A stretch of DNA of 36,755 bases from the NCBI GenBank assembly GCA_944391825.1, contig CALXUZ010000007.1:1-36755 (forward strand), written 5' to 3'. Shown here one piece after another: positions 17,501-23,446 of this stretch (position 1 is the stretch's first letter; each line of letters starts with the position of its first letter). A model generated the notes under the pieces. It searched no databases, was not told the DNA's origin, and saw only the letters and a list, made by a program, of their open reading frames with translations. A program made the position numbers and the translations under genes. Origin of the DNA: an uncultured Clostridia bacterium. Its GTDB lineage: Bacteria; Bacillota; Clostridia; TANB77; CAG-508.

Positions 17501-19010
17501 TTGTTAAGTTAAGACTGTTCAAATAATTAGATAGCTGATTAACTCGTGAATTTAATTCTTTATAAGAAATTTTTATATTTTCATATTCAATAGCAATATT
17601 ATCAGGTGTTTTTTGTACCTGTTCTTCAAATAAATCTATAATTGTTTGATTATGTGGATAGTCTGCTACTGTATTATTAAAATCACACAAAATTTTATGT
17701 TTTTCCTCTGGTGTAATTATTTCTAAATCTTTTAATAAAAGATTATGGTTTTCTACAATTTGATTAATTACAACTAAAATTCTATTGTGTAAATCAGTAA
17801 TATCCTGATTATCAAATTGTTCTGATTTATAATCATAAGCAATAGTCATTTTATTTTCATCATTAATATCAAACAAATGAATTTGGAGTTCATCACCAGC
17901 ATTACCATTAAAAAGCCAATCTGTAGTATAATTTATACTATTATTTTCTTCTACAGCTTTAGTAATTTGATATGATAAAAGAATATTATATAGACTAGGA
18001 ATAGAAGCATCCTTTTTTCTTATATCTTCTATAATTGTTTGGTAAGAATATTTTTGGTGTCTGAAAATAGAAGTTGTATCTACTGCAACTTTTTTTGCAA
18101 AATCTATAAAACTATTATCAGAATTTAAATTAATTCTAAGAGGTGCAACACTTATAAACATACCCATTGTGTGCTTTTGCTCAAAATTGGTTCTATTTAA
18201 AACTGGAGTACCAATTACAAAATCATCTAAACCAGAAAATTTAGAAACATATACAGCATAAACTGCCATAAAAAAATTATATATAGAAATCTTATACTTA
18301 TCACAAAAAGCTTTTATATTATTTAATTTATTTTCATCTAATAGAAACTCTTTTCTAGCACCTTTACAAGAAGTTTTGCTTTTTTTCTCATCAGAAGTAG
18401 AAGAAATAGAGGCAATTTCAGGAATGGTTTTAAAAACATCATCCCAGTATGCTTTATCTTTAACATATTTATCACTATTTTTATAATCATTTTCAGCATT
18501 AATATAATTTATATATGAAGGTTGTAATTGAGATTTGTAATTATTAGATAAAAGTTCTGAATAAATTCTTGCTACATCTTTAGCAATTAAACCTAAACTC
18601 CATGAGTCTCCAATTAGATGGTGAACGTTCATGAAAAAACCACCAGAACAATTTGGAAGTTTGAATAATAAAACTTTAAATAGAAAATTATTTTCTGAAA
18701 AAAAAGGTGTATTTGCGAATTTTAAAGCTGTTTTTCTAACCTCTTTTTCAGATGATAATTCAATTGTATCAATATCAAAAGGAGAGTATTCTTCTAGATA
18801 TTGAAGACAATTTCCTTCTTTTTGAGTTACTTTTAATCTCATGGCATCATTTGTCTTAACCATTTCATTAATTGCTTTTTTTAAAATAGTAAAATTAACT
18901 TTAGTATTAAATGAAAAATATCCACAAATTGTGTTAATAGATGTTCCTTGATAAAATTTTTCGGTTAGCCAAATTGATCTTTGTGGATTAGTTAAATTAT
19001 AATAATTCAT
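11574..19010 (-). CDS. Non-ribosomal peptide synthetase, C-A-T-C-A-T-reductase
   Basis: A 2478-residue two-module NRPS. C1 (about 1-440) has HHLIGDS. A1 (about 460-955) has TSGSTGTPKG near 600 and a specificity code read by eye as D-V-Q-F-I-A-H-V-A-K, two changes from the published proline code DVQLIAHVVK. T1 has FGGDS near 988. C2 (about 1045-1480) has HHIISDG. A2 (about 1500-1985) has TSGSTGSPKG near 1638 and code D-A-F-W-L-G-G-T-F-K, one change from the valine code DAFWIGGTFK. T2 has VGGDS near 2024. The last 380 residues form an NAD(P)H thioester reductase with LLTGFTGFLGAH, a Ser-rich STISVSG and Y-x-x-x-K (about 2272-2276). An N-terminal C domain suggests N-acylation of residue one; the reductase would release an aldehyde. 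Predicted product: N-acyl-Pro-Val aldehyde. No phosphopantetheinyl transferase is in the window. Family resemblance: gut clostridial peptide-aldehyde and pyrazinone synthetases. Confidence 0.93.
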   Translation of the reverse strand: MNYYNLTNPQRSIWLTEKFYQGTSINTICGYFSFNTKVNFTILKKAINEMVKTNDAMRLKVTQKEGNCLQYLEEYSPFDIDTIELSSEKEVRKTALKFANTPFFSENNFLFKVLLFKLPNCSGGFFMNVHHLIGDSWSLGLIAKDVARIYSELLSNNYKSQLQPSYINYINAENDYKNSDKYVKDKAYWDDVFKTIPEIASISSTSDEKKSKTSCKGARKEFLLDENKLNNIKAFCDKYKISIYNFFMAVYAVYVSKFSGLDDFVIGTPVLNRTNFEQKHTMGMFISVAPLRINLNSDNSFIDFAKKVAVDTTSIFRHQKYSYQTIIEDIRKKDASIPSLYNILLSYQITKAVEENNSINYTTDWLFNGNAGDELQIHLFDINDENKMTIAYDYKSEQFDNQDITDLHNRILVVINQIVENHNLLLKDLEIITPEEKHKILCDFNNTVADYPHNQTIIDLFEEQVQKTPDNIAIEYENIKISYKELNSRVNQLSNYLNSLNLTNKKNIGIFTNRTIDTLIGILSILKLGSTFVPIDSLYPGERINHMLKTAQLDIVLSSSTDTPNIDIPIINIAYNKYSNLNKNFENKTMSPLDNLYIIFTSGSTGTPKGLGLSHKNMANLIYFEKNTYSFLEQGNKILQFATMSFDVSYQEIFSAFLSGCTLVLIDESKRKNMDLMTEYIAEHNITTLFIPPAYLRLLAENDKNICLLSKTLKYIITAGEALLITEGIRKLMKNNIELHNHYGPAETHVATTYLVPKDISSSVAPIGKPISNTHVYILDSNNNLCPVNVHGQIAISGDCVGNGYINNDKLTSEKFIPDLFEPAKKMYLTGDIGFIDRNNIINFIGRNDNQVKINGFRIEPDEITKNILQYNGITSSCTIIKEYHSKKYIISYYTANIQVTPEDLREFLSRRLAKYLMPYKLVKLDKLPININGKVDKKALPEIQFDDDIDFCAPKTHTEEKLLKLWLDVLELDKISTKSDFFAFGGDSLLAIKLIALINQEFKINISINRLFDNPTICALAKYLDSVSASNNNNIKKAPKLNSYPLSSPQKRIYYSCSQDSNFTTLYNIAGGVVLDKILDINKLEHCFNLLISRHEALRTHFEFKNDEIVQVIDDKINFSLKLEETNNTNLNDIYTKFVKPFDLSKAPLFRVKLLKLDNGKMLLLLDMHHIISDGTSLNLLLQELCDLYNGLTLPEKQIDYTDFTLWEKEQFEEEEFKNIKNFWVNQFKDEIPLLNLPTTYPRPSVQSFEGSNFHENLPEETVKKIKQTSKTLGVTPYMLMLSAYYVLLSKYTSQNDIVVGTPVVGRQLPEVSGVIGMFVNTLALRNKIDYNLTFSEFCNIIKENCLKSFNNQCYPFDMLVKDLAIKRDTTRNPLFDTMFIYQNDGYPEIKFNNVKSEYFIPDNNVSKFDLSLEIVPINNQYHLRFEYCAKLFSQSYIKRFALHYTNILNTILENISIKLSDIDMLSTEERNEILYNFNNTKIDYPKNKTIIELFEEQVEKTPNAIAVVFEDQQLTYKQLNEKANQLARFLIANDVSTGDFICILLDKSLEMIVSILGILKIGATYVPIDIGYPNERIDYIIRDTKSKVLITNDALIHKSNSTAQPLCIDLESNQIASYDCTNLNINYEVDNLAYMMYTSGSTGSPKGVMITHQNIVRLVKNNNFIKFNKKERILQTGSIVFDACTFEIWASLLNGFELYIIKKEELLDASLLQDYLIKNKISILWLTAPLFNQLCEDNPHMFRTVRVLLTGGDVLSPRHINMVKSANPNLTIINGYGPTENTTFSCCFTIDKSYKDAIPIGKPISNSTAYVASSNEQLQPIGVPGELWVGGDGVGKGYFNNPDLTSKKFISNPFGSGIIYKTGDLVSWREDGTIDFIGRIDNQVKIRGFRVELGEINLCISKFDGIKESFTTVNQINGEKVICTYFVANHTISIANLKNYLKNFLPIYMIPTYFMQLDKFPINANGKVDKNALPVNFKKLSDDNRKIKEPSSESEKLLLSLFKKILNNDNIGVDDSFFEVGGDSLTAMKLQVEAISNNLNISYSDIFKYSTVENLVKNLNAIPNTQSENYDHSYDTYNSLLANNTLEKELVCFKTAVGNVLLTGFTGFLGAHILDSFIKNEKGKIYCLIRNKNNMTARERLFNVLHFYFENKYDMLVDDRIILIEGDITLDNLGLSKEDYKKLGNTIDTVIHSAALVKHYGMYDEFEKINVNGTKNIVTFAKKFNAKLLHISTISVSGNNLAEGSNIKNNFEHEMNYDETNFYIGQNLDNLYVKSKFEAEKVVFDAIKDGLSASILRMGNLTSRFSEGKFQQNHFENAFVNRLKSFLQIGIFPKSLLNLYCEFTPIDFCGEAIIKIAGHFNKDYTVFHLLNEKHVYLDRLFAMLNEIGIHTKLVSDNEFANTIQSILNEPSKRQYIEGIVNDLTADKKLSYKSEVNIKSDFTKEFLFKTGFEWPYIDINYIRNYFKYLTDIGYFNI

Positions 19011-19109
19011 TTGTGTAAAAACCCCCTGTATACTACTTTAAATTAATACTCTTCTTTTGTATAAGTTTTTTAAATGAATTTTATTTTTTAAATTTATCCA
19101 TACGTAATT

Positions 19110-19138
19110 ATTGTATCATTAATATTTTGAATTTACAA
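19110..19138 (-). promoter_or_regulatory. Candidate promoter of the NRPS operon
   Basis: On the minus strand TTGTAA (19133-19138) and TACAAT (19110-19115) are 17 bases apart. This would give a leader of roughly 95 bases before the NRPS ATG, which has AGGGGG 11 bases upstream. The 307-base space to the divergent HtrA gene otherwise holds the repeat at 19165-19252 and the HtrA promoter. Confidence 0.45.
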
Positions 19139-19164
19139 TAAAAATTTGTAAAATTTTGGCAAAT

Positions 19165-19252
19165 TTTTGGGAACGGGGAAAGGAAGACGATTTTCTATTT
19201 TGAGACCGTCCTAAAATGGTCAATTTTGTCCTGTATCCCCCGTCTCCAAAAA
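19165..19252 (-). repeat. Diverged, inverted REP-like element
   Basis: Read on the minus strand this block contains TTGGAGACGGG (ending region near 19248) and TTTTAGGACGGTCT (around 19205-19217), matching in order the TTGGGGACGGG and TTAGGGACGGTTCT arms of the copies at 8459 and 20461. The outermost arms TTTTGGGAACGGGG and CCCCCGTCTCCAAAA also form an imperfect inverted repeat. It lies between the NRPS and HtrA promoters. Confidence 0.5.
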
Positions 19253-19265
19253 AACATGTTTAAAA

Positions 19266-19294
19266 TTGGAAAAAGTGGGAAATATTAATATAAC
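19266..19294 (+). promoter_or_regulatory. Candidate promoter of the HtrA-like gene
   Basis: TTGGAA (19266-19271) and TATAAC (19289-19294) with a 17-base spacer, 23 bases before the start codon. Confidence 0.45.
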
Positions 19295-19317
19295 AATATT
19301 TAATTTAAAGAGGCACT

Positions 19318-20460
19318 ATGGAAGAATATTTAAAAAAACAAAAAAGAAGAAGAATTAAAAATTATTTTATTGGTACTTTTATTAGTATTTTGCTTGTAAT
19401 TATAATTGCACTTTTGTACCTGTTATATCAAAATATTTATCTGCCAAATACAAGTATGTTTATACCACAAAAAGTAGATAGTACAAGGATGCTTCAAACA
19501 GTAGAGGAAGTAGAAGAAGAAAACAAAACCATTACACAGGTTATAGAAAAAGTAAATGAAAGTATAGTTGGAATTTCTAAACTAAAAAGCTTAGGGAGCA
19601 CAATATTTACACAAAATGATATGACAGAATTAGGGCTTGGCACAGGTATGATTGTTAGCGAAAATGGATATATTTTAACAAATGAACATGTCTCAGGAGA
19701 AAAATATAGTAGCTGTTATGTTACATTGCCAAGTGGAAAAAGTTATACAGCAAGTGTTGTATGGTCAGACTCAAATATTGATTTAGCAATAATTAAAATC
19801 AATGCAAAAAATTTGCCATATGTTACATTTGGAGATTCTGAAAATATTAAAGTTGGAGAAAAAGTGTATGCAATTGGAAATCCAATAGGATTTGAATTTC
19901 AAAGAACTGTAACATCAGGCATTGTAAGTGCCACCAATAGGACAATTACATTAGAAGAAGATGGAAAAAAATCATATATGGAAGATTTAATTCAAACAGA
20001 CGCAACAATTAACCCAGGAAATAGTGGAGGTCCACTAATTAATGCAAGTGGAGAAGTAATAGGAGTAAATACTGTAAAAATCACTTCTGCAGAAGGAATA
20101 GGATTTGCGGTGCCAATTAACACAGTAAAAACAATAGTTAAAAAATTTGCGACAGAGGGAAAATTTAAGGAAGCCACACTTGGAATTTTTGCCTATGATA
20201 AAAATGTAATACCATACTTAAATGGCAATTTGCAGTTAGATAATGGAATTTATATTGTACAAGTAAAAGCCAATTCGCCAGCTAGCAAAGCAAGTTTAAT
20301 GCAAAAAGACATTATTTTATCAATAGATGGAACACCACTGGAAAAAATGTGTGATTTAAGATGCTATATCTATGAAAAAGAACCAGGAGATAAAGTAACT
20401 TTACAAGTGCTGAGAAATCAGAGAAAAATGACAGTTGAGGTAACTTTGGGCGGTGCGTAA
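19318..20460 (+). CDS. htrA: HtrA/DegP-like membrane-anchored serine protease with PDZ domain
   Basis: A 380-residue S1C protease. A basic cytoplasmic start (KKQKRRRIKN) is followed by one membrane helix (about 16-38), so the protease domain is outside the cell. The triad is His124 (TNEHVSG), Asp155 (SNIDLAI) and Ser236 (NPGNSGGPL). One PDZ domain (about 308-378, IYIVQVKANSPASKASLMQKDIIL) ends the protein. HtrA proteases degrade or refold damaged envelope proteins. Length and order match the B. subtilis HtrA/YyxA type. AAAGAGG lies just upstream of the ATG. It is divergent from the NRPS gene and its stop codon abuts a REP-like element. Confidence 0.93.
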   Translation: MEEYLKKQKRRRIKNYFIGTFISILLVIIIALLYLLYQNIYLPNTSMFIPQKVDSTRMLQTVEEVEEENKTITQVIEKVNESIVGISKLKSLGSTIFTQNDMTELGLGTGMIVSENGYILTNEHVSGEKYSSCYVTLPSGKSYTASVVWSDSNIDLAIIKINAKNLPYVTFGDSENIKVGEKVYAIGNPIGFEFQRTVTSGIVSATNRTITLEEDGKKSYMEDLIQTDATINPGNSGGPLINASGEVIGVNTVKITSAEGIGFAVPINTVKTIVKKFATEGKFKEATLGIFAYDKNVIPYLNGNLQLDNGIYIVQVKANSPASKASLMQKDIILSIDGTPLEKMCDLRCYIYEKEPGDKVTLQVLRNQRKMTVEVTLGGA

Positions 20461-20510
20461 TTGGGGACGGGTCCCAGTCACCCTATTTAGGGTGACTTTG
20501 GGACGGTTCT
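20461..20510 (+). repeat. REP-like hairpin element, copy 2
   Basis: Fifty bases starting directly after the HtrA stop codon, 47/50 identical to copy 1 at 8459. The inner palindrome reads GTCACCCT-ATTT-AGGGTGAC, which is the exact reverse complement of the one in copy 1, so two of the three differences amount to an inverted hairpin loop. Confidence 0.8.
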
Positions 20511-20611
20511 TGCAAGATTATTGTAAACATTATTAAATACAAAAAAAGTTAACATAAAAAATGAAGGCGCCTAGATGTAACCGTTAATTTATAAAGATTG
20601 GAGTGGATAAA

Positions 20612-22123
20612 GTGAATTCATATTGGATAGAAAGTGTAAAAAATGAAAAGAAAGAATTTTCAAAATTTGAAAAGGATGCTAAAGCAGAGGTGTGTATTAT
20701 TGGTGGCGGATTAACTGGACTTACAACCGCATATTATTTATCAAAAACAAATTTAAAAGTAATTTTATTAGAAAAACTTAGATTATGTGAGCATGCAAGC
20801 GGAAATACCACTGCCAAAATAACAAGTCAGCATGATTTATTTTATGATTATTTAATACAGTCACAGGGGAAAGAAAAAGCAAAACAATATCTAGAAGCAA
20901 ATGAAGAAGCTATTAAAAATATTGAAAATATAGTTAAAGAAGAAAATATAGATTGTGATTTTGAAAGGACAGATAATTACGTATACACACTAAAACAGGA
21001 AGAATTAGAAAAAATTAAAAAGGAAGTAGAAGCGGTTCAAAAATTAGGTTTTCCTGCAGAATTCGCAACAGGTTCTGAACTTCCATTTGATATATTAGGA
21101 GCAATAAAATTCCCAAAGCAAGCCAAATTTAATCCTTGCAAATATGCAAATGGATTAGTAAATGCAATTAGAAAAAAGGAAAATGTAGCAATATATGAAA
21201 ATACAAAAGTAGTAGACTTAAAAGAAGCAGAAAATTCATTATATAAGATTATTACAGAAAAAGGATATTGCATAACAGCTAAACATGTGGTTATAGCGTC
21301 ACATTATCCAATAATTAATGCCCCTGGATATTATTTTTTGAAAATGTATCAAGAGATGTCATACTTAATAGGTGTAGAAACAGATAAACCTTTATTTAAA
21401 GGCATGTATATAAATTCTGAAACCCCAAAAGTATCTTTTAGAACAGCTGAAAAAGATGGGAAAGATTTATTATTAATAGGGGGCATGGGGCATAAAACAG
21501 GTGAAAGAAAGGATATTTCAGATAGCTACAAAAACTTAGAAGCAATTGCAAAAAAATATTATCCAGACTGTAAAATTCCATATCACTGGTGTACTGAAGA
21601 CTGCATTTCATTAGATAAAATACCATATATTGGTGAATTTTCGAGTTTAATGCCAAATGTATATGTAGGAACAGGTTACAAAAAATGGGGTATGACGACT
21701 TCAAATGTTGCAGCAAATATTATTACAGATAAAATTTTAGGCAGGCAAAACCCTTATGAAGAAGTATTTACCTCAACAAGATTAGAACCAGTAAAAAATT
21801 ACAAAGAATTAGGAAACATGGTAAAAGAGGTTGCGACATCTTGGACTGTAGAAAAACTAAAAATTTCAGAAGAAAAATTGCAAGATTTAAAAAAGGGAGA
21901 AGGTGGAATTATAGAACTTGAAAACAAAAAGGTAGGGGCTTATAAGGATGAAAATGGCAAAGTATATTTAGTAAAGCCGGTTTGCTCACATTTAGGGTGT
22001 GAGCTTACATGGAATAACTTAGAAAAAACTTGGGATTGCCCATGCCATGGCTCAAGATTTGATTACAAGGGAAAATCCATTTATGATCCAAGTGTTAAGG
22101 ATTTGAAAGTGTACGAATATTAA
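20612..22123 (+). CDS. FAD-dependent oxidoreductase with C-terminal Rieske domain
   Basis: A protein of about 503 residues. The N-terminus has a Rossmann FAD motif (EVCIIGGGLTGLTTAYYLSK) and a DAO-type fold through about residue 390. The C-terminus (about 415-503) is a Rieske [2Fe-2S] domain with CSHLGCELTWN and WDCPCHGSRFD, giving the two Cys and two His ligands. Proteins with this order are widespread in Firmicutes and Bacteroidetes; the substrate is not known, amines or amino acids being possible. GTG 20603 is in frame but within the ribosome site; GTG 20612, eight bases after GGAG, is the better start. It appears monocistronic and is followed by a terminator. Confidence 0.9.
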   Translation: MNSYWIESVKNEKKEFSKFEKDAKAEVCIIGGGLTGLTTAYYLSKTNLKVILLEKLRLCEHASGNTTAKITSQHDLFYDYLIQSQGKEKAKQYLEANEEAIKNIENIVKEENIDCDFERTDNYVYTLKQEELEKIKKEVEAVQKLGFPAEFATGSELPFDILGAIKFPKQAKFNPCKYANGLVNAIRKKENVAIYENTKVVDLKEAENSLYKIITEKGYCITAKHVVIASHYPIINAPGYYFLKMYQEMSYLIGVETDKPLFKGMYINSETPKVSFRTAEKDGKDLLLIGGMGHKTGERKDISDSYKNLEAIAKKYYPDCKIPYHWCTEDCISLDKIPYIGEFSSLMPNVYVGTGYKKWGMTTSNVAANIITDKILGRQNPYEEVFTSTRLEPVKNYKELGNMVKEVATSWTVEKLKISEEKLQDLKKGEGGIIELENKKVGAYKDENGKVYLVKPVCSHLGCELTWNNLEKTWDCPCHGSRFDYKGKSIYDPSVKDLKVYEY

Positions 22124-22133
22124 AAATATAAGC

Positions 22134-22162
22134 TGTTCTAAAATATTTTAGGGCAACTTTTT
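22134..22162 (+). terminator. Terminator after the Rieske oxidoreductase gene
   Basis: A 14-base perfect palindrome CTAAAATATTTTAG (22138-22151), extendable outward with G-U pairs to 22134-22155, followed by a CTTTTT tract. Confidence 0.6.
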
Positions 22163-22202
22163 AACAAATAAAATAAAGAAAATATTTTTTATAATATCCT
22201 TA

Positions 22203-22280
22203 ATGTTATCTTTAACATTAAACGTTGCCTTGACAGCAGTTCTTTATAAGAACTGGGTTGATAAGCAACTACATAAATAA
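22203..22280 (+). CDS. Small hydrophobic peptide, possible type I toxin
   Basis: The 25-residue reading frame gives MLSLTLNVALTAVLY followed by KNWVDKQLHK: a hydrophobic helix with a short polar Trp/Lys tail, the layout of Fst/Ldr-type toxins. The frame stays open upstream through another KKIFFII-like hydrophobic stretch but has no ATG there, and no clear ribosome site precedes the ATG. TATAAT occurs at 22190-22195. The coding part can fold on itself (CAGTTCTT/AAGAACTG and GTTGC/GCAAC). Its 3' end runs into a bidirectional terminator that also ends a convergent short RNA. The start and even coding status are uncertain. Confidence 0.3.
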   Translation: MLSLTLNVALTAVLYKNWVDKQLHK

Positions 22281-22365
22281 AAAATAAACCATTCTGCTGT
22301 GCTGAGCTAATGGTTTATTAAATCTTTATCTCGGCAAAACCACGTTTGTGGATTTGTCATTTCCT
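22278..22365 (-). ncRNA. Candidate antisense RNA (type I antitoxin-like)
   Basis: A strong minus-strand promoter (22372-22401) would start RNA near 22365 and the hairpin at 22283-22319 followed on that strand by TTTTATTT would end it, giving about 88 bases. The RNA holds a 5' hairpin (CAAATCCAC/GTGGTTTTG type, 22335-22356, one mismatch, loop AAAC) and the terminator stem. It contains no reading frame of note and overlaps the 3' end of the peptide-coding RNA on the other strand. Both the shape and size fit RNAII-like antitoxins. Confidence 0.5.
22283..22319. terminator. Bidirectional terminator shared by convergent short RNAs
   Basis: AATAAACCATT (22283-22293) pairs perfectly with AATGGTTTATT (22309-22319) around a 15-base loop that itself has complementary GCT/AGC ends. 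T-rich sequence lies beyond the minus-strand end. Confidence 0.75.
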
Positions 22366-22371
22366 ATACTT

Positions 22372-22401
22372 ATTATAATCTATTTGTAAGTAAAAAGTCA
22401 A
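22372..22401 (-). promoter_or_regulatory. Strong minus-strand promoter for the short RNA
   Basis: TTGACT (22396-22401) and TATAAT (22372-22377) on the minus strand, 18-base spacer. No coding gene lies within 1.5 kb downstream on this strand, so it probably drives a non-coding RNA. Confidence 0.65.
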
Positions 22402-22467
22402 GAAATATGATAAAAATTTATAATAAATTTAAATATAAATATGAGTAGTAATTTACAAAAAAATAGA

Positions 22468-22500
22468 AAAGATTAGATGCAAAAAATCTAATCTTTATTT
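22468..22500. terminator. Terminator-like hairpin upstream of the ECF sigma gene
   Basis: AAAGATTAGAT (22468-22478) pairs perfectly with ATCTAATCTTT (22486-22496), seven-base loop, T-rich on both outer sides. It stands about 50 bases before the sigma factor start and may insulate that gene from the short-RNA locus or act as an attenuator. Confidence 0.6.
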
Positions 22501-22550
22501 TATTTTTAAAATATGCTATAAATATAACTAAGAGGAAGGATTGTTAAATC

Positions 22551-23420
22551 ATGAAAATGGATAAAAAAGAATTAAACGAATTATTTCTAGAAGTAAAACT
22601 CAATAATAAAAAGGCATTCGAAGAATTATATAATAGATATAACAAATTAGTATATGGAATTGCATTTAGCCTATTAAAAAACAGGCAAGATGCAGAAGAT
22701 ATAGTACAAATTGTGTTTACTAAAATATATTCTATTGACAAAAATAAACTGCCTAGAAGCAATGAAGCTAGTTGGTTATATTCTGTTACAAAAAATGAAG
22801 CAATAAATTATTTAAAAAGTAAGAAAGATAATATAGAGTTGAATCATATTTATGAGCTAGAAGACAATAATAATGAGATAGATAAAATAATAGATAAAGA
22901 TAAATATAATAGGTTGATTAGCAAATTAAATAAAGAAGAAAGGGAAATAATATCTTTAAAAATATTATCAAATTTATCTTTTGAAGAAATTGGTAAGGTG
23001 TTAAATGTGCCAACAGGAACAATAAAATGGAAATATTACAAATCAGTACATATCTTAAAGCTATTATTAAGTAATTTAAGTATGTTTATTATATCATTAG
23101 TAACAAGCATTACAGCGTTAAAAAAGAATCGAGAGTTATTACCAAATTCAGAAATTCAAGAAGACAATATTATAGAAAATCCAAGCAGTAATGCAAATAA
23201 TGAAATAGCGTTAGACAAACCAGAAGGCAATATAATAATAGAAGACAGTAATCTACCAACTCAAGAAAACGTTGTTATTGAGACACCAAATGTAAATGAT
23301 ATTAATTATATAGGGATAAGTTTTTTAGGAATTTCAATATTCTTTTTCATAACAACTATAATTTTTCTTATAATTTTTATAAAAAACCAACTAAAAAGGA
23401 GAAAAAAATTGTCTAAATAA
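22551..23420 (+). CDS. Membrane-anchored ECF-type sigma factor
   Basis: Residues about 20-90 match sigma-70 region 2 (AFEELYNRYNKLVYGIAFSLLKNRQDAEDIVQIVF) and about 118-170 match region 4 (LNKEEREIISLKILSNLSFEEIGKVLNVPTGTIKW). Unlike usual ECF factors of 160-200 residues, it continues to 289: a helix at about 171-190, an Asn/Glu/Pro-rich stretch of about 60 residues, a second membrane helix (252-278) and a basic KRRKK tail. Predicted topology: DNA-binding part inside, the 191-251 loop outside, tail inside. It may therefore carry its own sensor or anti-sigma element. GAGGAAGG lies 11 bases before the ATG. The next gene, 26 bases on, encodes a small membrane-anchored protein and is probably co-transcribed. 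Confidence 0.87.
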   Translation: MKMDKKELNELFLEVKLNNKKAFEELYNRYNKLVYGIAFSLLKNRQDAEDIVQIVFTKIYSIDKNKLPRSNEASWLYSVTKNEAINYLKSKKDNIELNHIYELEDNNNEIDKIIDKDKYNRLISKLNKEEREIISLKILSNLSFEEIGKVLNVPTGTIKWKYYKSVHILKLLLSNLSMFIISLVTSITALKKNRELLPNSEIQEDNIIENPSSNANNEIALDKPEGNIIIEDSNLPTQENVVIETPNVNDINYIGISFLGISIFFFITTIIFLIIFIKNQLKRRKKLSK

Positions 23421-23446
23421 TAGAATATAAAAATGGGGTGGTTTTT

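Noticed and set aside
11574..19010. A pyrazinone as the main NRPS product
   Set aside because: The first A domain looks proline-specific and an N-terminal C domain is present, so cyclisation and oxidation to a simple pyrazinone is less likely; kept only as an alternative.
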